From NCBI GenBank assembly GCA_031549865.1, contig JAVBPE010000022.1, positions 1-28,435 of the forward strand: DNA of 28,435 nt. The letters run 5' to 3'. The position numbers and the translations under genes were made by a program. Positions within the stretch are counted from its first letter, which is position 1, and each line of letters opens with the position of its first letter. Below the pieces are notes generated by a model. It was given only the letters and a program-made list of their open reading frames with translations. It did not search any database and was not told the origin of the DNA. Shown here in pieces: positions 24,290-28,435 of this stretch. Source of the stretch: JAVBPE01 sp031549865 (GTDB lineage Bacteria > Bacillota_I > Bacilli_A > Acholeplasmatales > Anaeroplasmataceae).

Positions 24290-26173
24290 ATGTATGATTT
24301 AATTGTTGTAGGTGCGGGACATGCAGGCTGTGAAGCAGCTTTAGCTTCTGCAAATAGAAATTTTAAGACGCTATTGGTAACTGGAAATCTTGATATGACA
24401 GCTTCTTTACCATGCAATCCTTCAATTGGAGGTCCAGCCAAAGGTGTAGTTGTAAGAGAAATTGATGCCTTAGGTGGATATATGGGCAAGAATGCGGATA
24501 AGTGTCAAATTCAAACTAAAATGCTAAATAGTTCTAAAGGCCCAGCTGTAAGAGCATTACGAAATCAAGAAGATAAAATGTTATATGCGCGTGAAATGAG
24601 AGCACATTTAGAAAGTGTGTCCAATTTAGATTTAAAAGAAGCATATGTAGATAAAATGATTATTGAAGATAATAAAGTTTTAGGAATAATTTTAGAAGAT
24701 GGAACAAAAATATATGCTAAGGCCGTTATACTTACAACAGGTACATATTTAAGAAGTAAAATATTAAGAGGGCATACTTCTTATGAATCGGGACCTGATG
24801 AACAAAGAACTACTAAAGGATTAAGCTCTCAGCTAAAAGAATTAGGCTTTGATGTTCAAAGATTAAAAACCGGAACACCAGCTAGAATTAAAACTTCAAC
24901 TATTGATTTTTCAAAAACAAGCGTTGAAAATGGGGACTTCAATATTACAAAATTTTCTTTTGATGAAGGATATGATTCAATATTAGGGGTTAAAATACCA
25001 TGTCATTTGACATATACGACTAAAGAAATTCATGAATTTATTACTTTAAATTTAAAAGAAAGTGCGATGTATGGAGGAATGGTTGAAGGAATTGGACCAA
25101 GATATTGTCCTTCCATTGAAGATAAAATTGTAAGATTTTCTGATAAAGAACGTCATCAAATATTTTTCGAACCAGAAAGTATGGAACTTGATCAAACATA
25201 TGTTCAAGGCTTTTCAACATCAATGCCAATAGAAATTCAAGATAAAATGATTCATTCCTTACCGGGGTTAGAATCTTGTGAAGTAATTAGATATGCGTAC
25301 GCTATTGAATATGATGCTATCAATCCTTTGAATTTGTATCCTAGTTTAGAAACTAAACTTATAAAAAATCTTTTTACAGCTGGTCAAATTAATGGGACAA
25401 GTGGATATGAAGAAGCTGCAGCTCAAGGGTTAATGGCGAGTATTAATGCTACATTAAAGTTAGAAGGAAAAGAACCATTTATATTAGATAGATCAACAGC
25501 ATATATTGGTGTAATGATAGATGATTTAGTAACTAAAGGAACTAAAGAACCATATCGCTTACTTACATCAAGAGCAGAATATCGCTTATTATTACGTCAT
25601 GATAATGCAGATTTAAGACTTCGTGAATATGGATATGAGTTAGGATTAATTAGTGATATGCAATATAAAAATCTATTATTAAAGAAAAATAACATCAAAA
25701 AAATCATAGAATTATTTAAAACGTTAAAAGTTCGAATAAATAAAAAAAATAATGATTATTTAGAGTCTATACCTTCAGCAATACTTCACGAAAGTATAAC
25801 GGCTTATAATTTACTTAAACGTCCAGAAATTAATTATAATAATGTATTAGATTGTATTGAAGAATCGAAAGAGTTAGATTCATTATTAGAATATAATAAA
25901 GATGAAATATTTGAACAAGTGGAAATTGAAATTAAATATGAAGGATATATAGCCAAATCCTTAGAAGAAGCAGTCAAAATGAAGGCTTATGAAACTAAAA
26001 TAATACCAAATAATATTAATTATGATGAAGTATCAAATATCGCTTTAGAAGCGCGCGATAAATTTAAGAAGGTAAATCCTCAAACTATTGGTCAGGCAAT
26101 GCGTATTAGCGGAGTAAATCCAGCTGATATTCAAATATTAATTGTTTATGTAGAATCTATGAATAGGAAGTGA
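24290..26173 (+). CDS. mnmG: tRNA uridine 5-carboxymethylaminomethyl modification enzyme MnmG
   Basis: This 627-aa FAD protein, with MnmE, builds the cmnm5 group on the wobble uridine of certain tRNAs. The FAD motif VGAGHAGCEAALA is at the N-terminus, with CNPSIGGPAKGVVVREIDALGG, RRTTKG-like QRTTKGLS, RLKTGTPARI, GPRYCPSIEDKIVRF, GYEEAAAQGLMASINA and a C-terminal helical MnmE-binding domain ending in EALRIxGVxPAD-like RISGVNPADIQIL. ATG 24290 follows AAAGGTGA; a GTG at 24281 is inside that site. The length is normal. rsmG follows after 5 nt, the classic gidA-gidB pair. Confidence 0.97.
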   Translation: MYDLIVVGAGHAGCEAALASANRNFKTLLVTGNLDMTASLPCNPSIGGPAKGVVVREIDALGGYMGKNADKCQIQTKMLNSSKGPAVRALRNQEDKMLYAREMRAHLESVSNLDLKEAYVDKMIIEDNKVLGIILEDGTKIYAKAVILTTGTYLRSKILRGHTSYESGPDEQRTTKGLSSQLKELGFDVQRLKTGTPARIKTSTIDFSKTSVENGDFNITKFSFDEGYDSILGVKIPCHLTYTTKEIHEFITLNLKESAMYGGMVEGIGPRYCPSIEDKIVRFSDKERHQIFFEPESMELDQTYVQGFSTSMPIEIQDKMIHSLPGLESCEVIRYAYAIEYDAINPLNLYPSLETKLIKNLFTAGQINGTSGYEEAAAQGLMASINATLKLEGKEPFILDRSTAYIGVMIDDLVTKGTKEPYRLLTSRAEYRLLLRHDNADLRLREYGYELGLISDMQYKNLLLKKNNIKKIIELFKTLKVRINKKNNDYLESIPSAILHESITAYNLLKRPEINYNNVLDCIEESKELDSLLEYNKDEIFEQVEIEIKYEGYIAKSLEEAVKMKAYETKIIPNNINYDEVSNIALEARDKFKKVNPQTIGQAMRISGVNPADIQILIVYVESMNRK

Positions 26174-26178
26174 TTTTA

Positions 26179-26877
26179 ATGGATTTTAAAAATGAATTAA
26201 ATCAACTAAATATTAATCTAAGTACTGATATGTTGAATTCTTTTAATCTTTACTATGAAGAACTTATAAGAGTGAATGAATATATGAATCTAACTGCTAT
26301 TACAGAAAAAGAAGAAGTTTATTTAAAGCACTTTTATGATTCACTAACAATTATTAAAGCTATTAATCCTACTGAATCAATAAAATTATGCGATGTTGGT
26401 TCTGGAGCAGGATTTCCTTCGATTCCTTTAGCTATTTGTTATGATAGTGTTGATGTTACTATAATTGATGCTTTAAATAAGAGAATAAATTTTTTAAATG
26501 AACTAACTAAAAAGTTAAGTCTTAAGAATGTTAACTCTATTCATGCAAGGGCTGAAGAATATGTTAAAGAAAAAAGAGAGTTTTTTGATGTGGTTACAGC
26601 AAGAGCAGTAGCTAGACTTAATGTGCTTGCTGAATTGTGCTTGCCGTTAGTAAAAATAAATGGGTATTTTATTGCCATGAAAGCATCTAGTGCAAATGAA
26701 GAACTAGAAGAAGCAAAAAATGGAATAAATATTTTGGGTGGCAAAGTAGAAAAAGTGATTGAATTCAATTTGCCAAATGATGCCGGATTAAGACAAATAA
26801 TTGTTATAAAAAAAATAAAGGAAACCCCTAAGAAATATCCAAGAATTTTTAATAATATAAAAGAAAAACCTTTATAA
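26179..26877 (+). CDS. rsmG: 16S rRNA (guanine-N7) methyltransferase RsmG
   Basis: This 232-aa SAM-dependent enzyme methylates G527 (E. coli numbering) of 16S rRNA; loss in other bacteria gives low-level streptomycin resistance. Motifs: NLTAITEKEEVYLKHFYDSL, the SAM site DVGSGAGFPSIPLAI, VTIIDALNKRINFL, VTARAVARLNVLAELCLPLVK and the C-terminal VIKKIKETPKKYPR. ATG 26179 was preferred to GTG 26170, which overlaps the mnmG stop, with AGGAAGTG as RBS. The basic C-terminal tail is typical. Confidence 0.96.
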   Translation: MDFKNELNQLNINLSTDMLNSFNLYYEELIRVNEYMNLTAITEKEEVYLKHFYDSLTIIKAINPTESIKLCDVGSGAGFPSIPLAICYDSVDVTIIDALNKRINFLNELTKKLSLKNVNSIHARAEEYVKEKREFFDVVTARAVARLNVLAELCLPLVKINGYFIAMKASSANEELEEAKNGINILGGKVEKVIEFNLPNDAGLRQIIVIKKIKETPKKYPRIFNNIKEKPL

Positions 26878-26897
26878 ATATTTAGTGAGGAAATTAT

Positions 26898-27071
26898 ATG
26901 TACGAAATTAATCAAATAGTAACAACGAAAAAACCACATGTTTGTGGTTCTCATGATTGGAAAGTAATAAGGACTGGAGCCGATATTAAGCTTGAATGTG
27001 TTTCTTGCAAGCGTATAATTATGATGTCTTCATTTGAACTTGATAAGAAAATAAAGAAAATAACAAAGTAA
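26898..27071 (+). CDS. DUF951-family small zinc-finger-like protein
   Basis: This 57-aa protein was found by reading the gap after rsmG. It contains KKPHVCGSHDWKVIRTGADI and ECVSCKRIIMM, the pattern of DUF951 proteins (KPHPCG...W.V.R.GAD...C..C.R), with three cysteines that may bind zinc. An RBS (GTGAGG) precedes ATG 26898. DUF951 genes commonly lie near gidA/gidB-parB clusters in Firmicutes. Function unknown; nucleic-acid binding is a guess from the Cys pattern and the basic tail. Confidence 0.85.
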   Translation: MYEINQIVTTKKPHVCGSHDWKVIRTGADIKLECVSCKRIIMMSSFELDKKIKKITK

Positions 27072-27103
27072 TATATTTTTTATTGAAAAAGATAAAAAAA
27101 CTC

Positions 27104-27132
27104 TTGCTTTTACATTTTAGTTGTAGTAAAAT
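27104..27132 (+). promoter_or_regulatory. tRNA-Tyr promoter
   Basis: -35 TTGCTT (27104-27109), a 17-nt spacer and -10 TAAAAT (27127-27132), 32 nt before the mature tRNA. Confidence 0.6.
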
Positions 27133-27164
27133 TAAAAAGCACTGCAAATGAAGGTATCAAATTT

Positions 27165-27248
27165 GGTCGGGTAGCGAAGAGGCTAAACGCGGCAGACTGT
27201 AAATCTGCTCCTTAGGGTTCGCTGGTTCGAAACCAGCCCCGACCACCA
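27165..27248 (+). tRNA. tRNA-Tyr (GTA)
   Basis: An 84-nt class II tRNA. The acceptor stem GGTCGGG (27165-27171) pairs with CCCGACC (27238-27244), followed by the discriminator A and an encoded CCA. The anticodon loop CTGTAAA at 27197-27203 sits on the stem GCAGA/TCTGC, giving anticodon GTA (27199-27201). A long variable arm and the T loop TTCGAAA are present. Confidence 0.97.
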
Positions 27249-27276
27249 CTTATTTATAATTTCTTTCAAAAAGTAT

Positions 27277-27305
27277 TTGACAAGAAGTTACAAACATGAT
27301 ATCCT
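27277..27305 (+). promoter_or_regulatory. rRNA operon promoter
   Basis: -35 TTGACA (27277-27282), a 17-nt spacer and -10 TATCCT (27300-27305) extended by TGA. It lies just after the tRNA and about 150 nt before the 16S start, typical for rRNA operons. Confidence 0.7.
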
Positions 27306-27330
27306 ATCATGGCGCAATAAAAAGTGCAAT

Positions 27331-27350
27331 TAGTCTTTGAAAACTGAATA
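27331..27350 (+). promoter_or_regulatory. rRNA leader with boxA-like element
   Basis: TAGTCTTTGAAAACTGAATA resembles the leader element (CTTTGAAAACT) of Bacilli rRNA operons linked to antitermination and pre-rRNA folding. The rest of the leader (27306-27453) is A-rich with no gene. Confidence 0.5.
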
Positions 27351-27453
27351 ATGACAAAAAGAATCGTGAATTAAAAAACACAATTTCTGCAAGATAACAA
27401 AAGATAACAAAAAGAAATTGAGCACAAGAGAAAAAACGAAAAACAAAAAGATA

Positions 27454-28435
<982 letters not shown>

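Noticed and set aside
26541..26954. 137-codon minus-strand ORF
   Set aside because: It is antisense to rsmG and the DUF951 gene, both well supported.

Overview
The window reads as a low-GC chromosome of the Bacilli / Mollicutes-related Firmicutes. The 16S start at the right edge has Firmicutes-type text (including the TTTTCGGCAATGG stretch common in Erysipelotrichales, Acholeplasma and RF39-like lineages); this placement is inference from memory, not a search. UGG is used for Trp and UGA ends several genes, so the standard bacterial code fits.

Region 1 (1-7094) is accessory DNA. It opens inside the 3' end of a polymorphic toxin gene: a Hint autoprocessing domain, a roughly 100-residue toxin tip, and a downstream immunity gene. 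A second cassette lies at 5699-7023: a 5'-truncated copy of the same Hint domain (ungapped over 118 codons, about 86% identical by hand count), a colicin D-like tRNase tip, and its own immunity gene. Between the cassettes sits a compact element of about 4.2 kb (roughly 1490-5690). It carries a large nested palindrome with a pT181-like nick loop, a Rep_trans/MOBT replication initiator or relaxase, an XRE repressor with three 17-bp operators over divergent promoters, an unknown 163-aa gene, a 39-aa gene resembling TnpW, and a large serine recombinase broken by one missing base. It is best read as a degraded integrative mobilizable element.

Region 2 (7215-12361) is core metabolism on the minus strand: serC-serA plus a TIM-barrel sugar isomerase-like gene (serine synthesis from 3-phosphoglycerate), then a three-domain Xaa-Pro aminopeptidase facing a CvpA-like membrane protein gene.

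Region 3 (13081-18720) holds a two-component system (minus), a two-TM protein of unknown function leading into transketolase (plus), and a DUF4234 membrane protein (minus).

Region 4 (18798-23130) has a Y-family polymerase with an overlapping YolD-like gene and a soluble GGDEF-GAF-GGDEF*-EAL protein.

Region 5 (23188-28435) is a probable operon M42 peptidase-mnmG-rsmG-DUF951, then tRNA-Tyr and the promoter, leader and first ~980 nt of a 16S rRNA gene. Most transcription units are bounded by clear hairpin terminators. Several promoters have an extended -10 (TGn before the hexamer).
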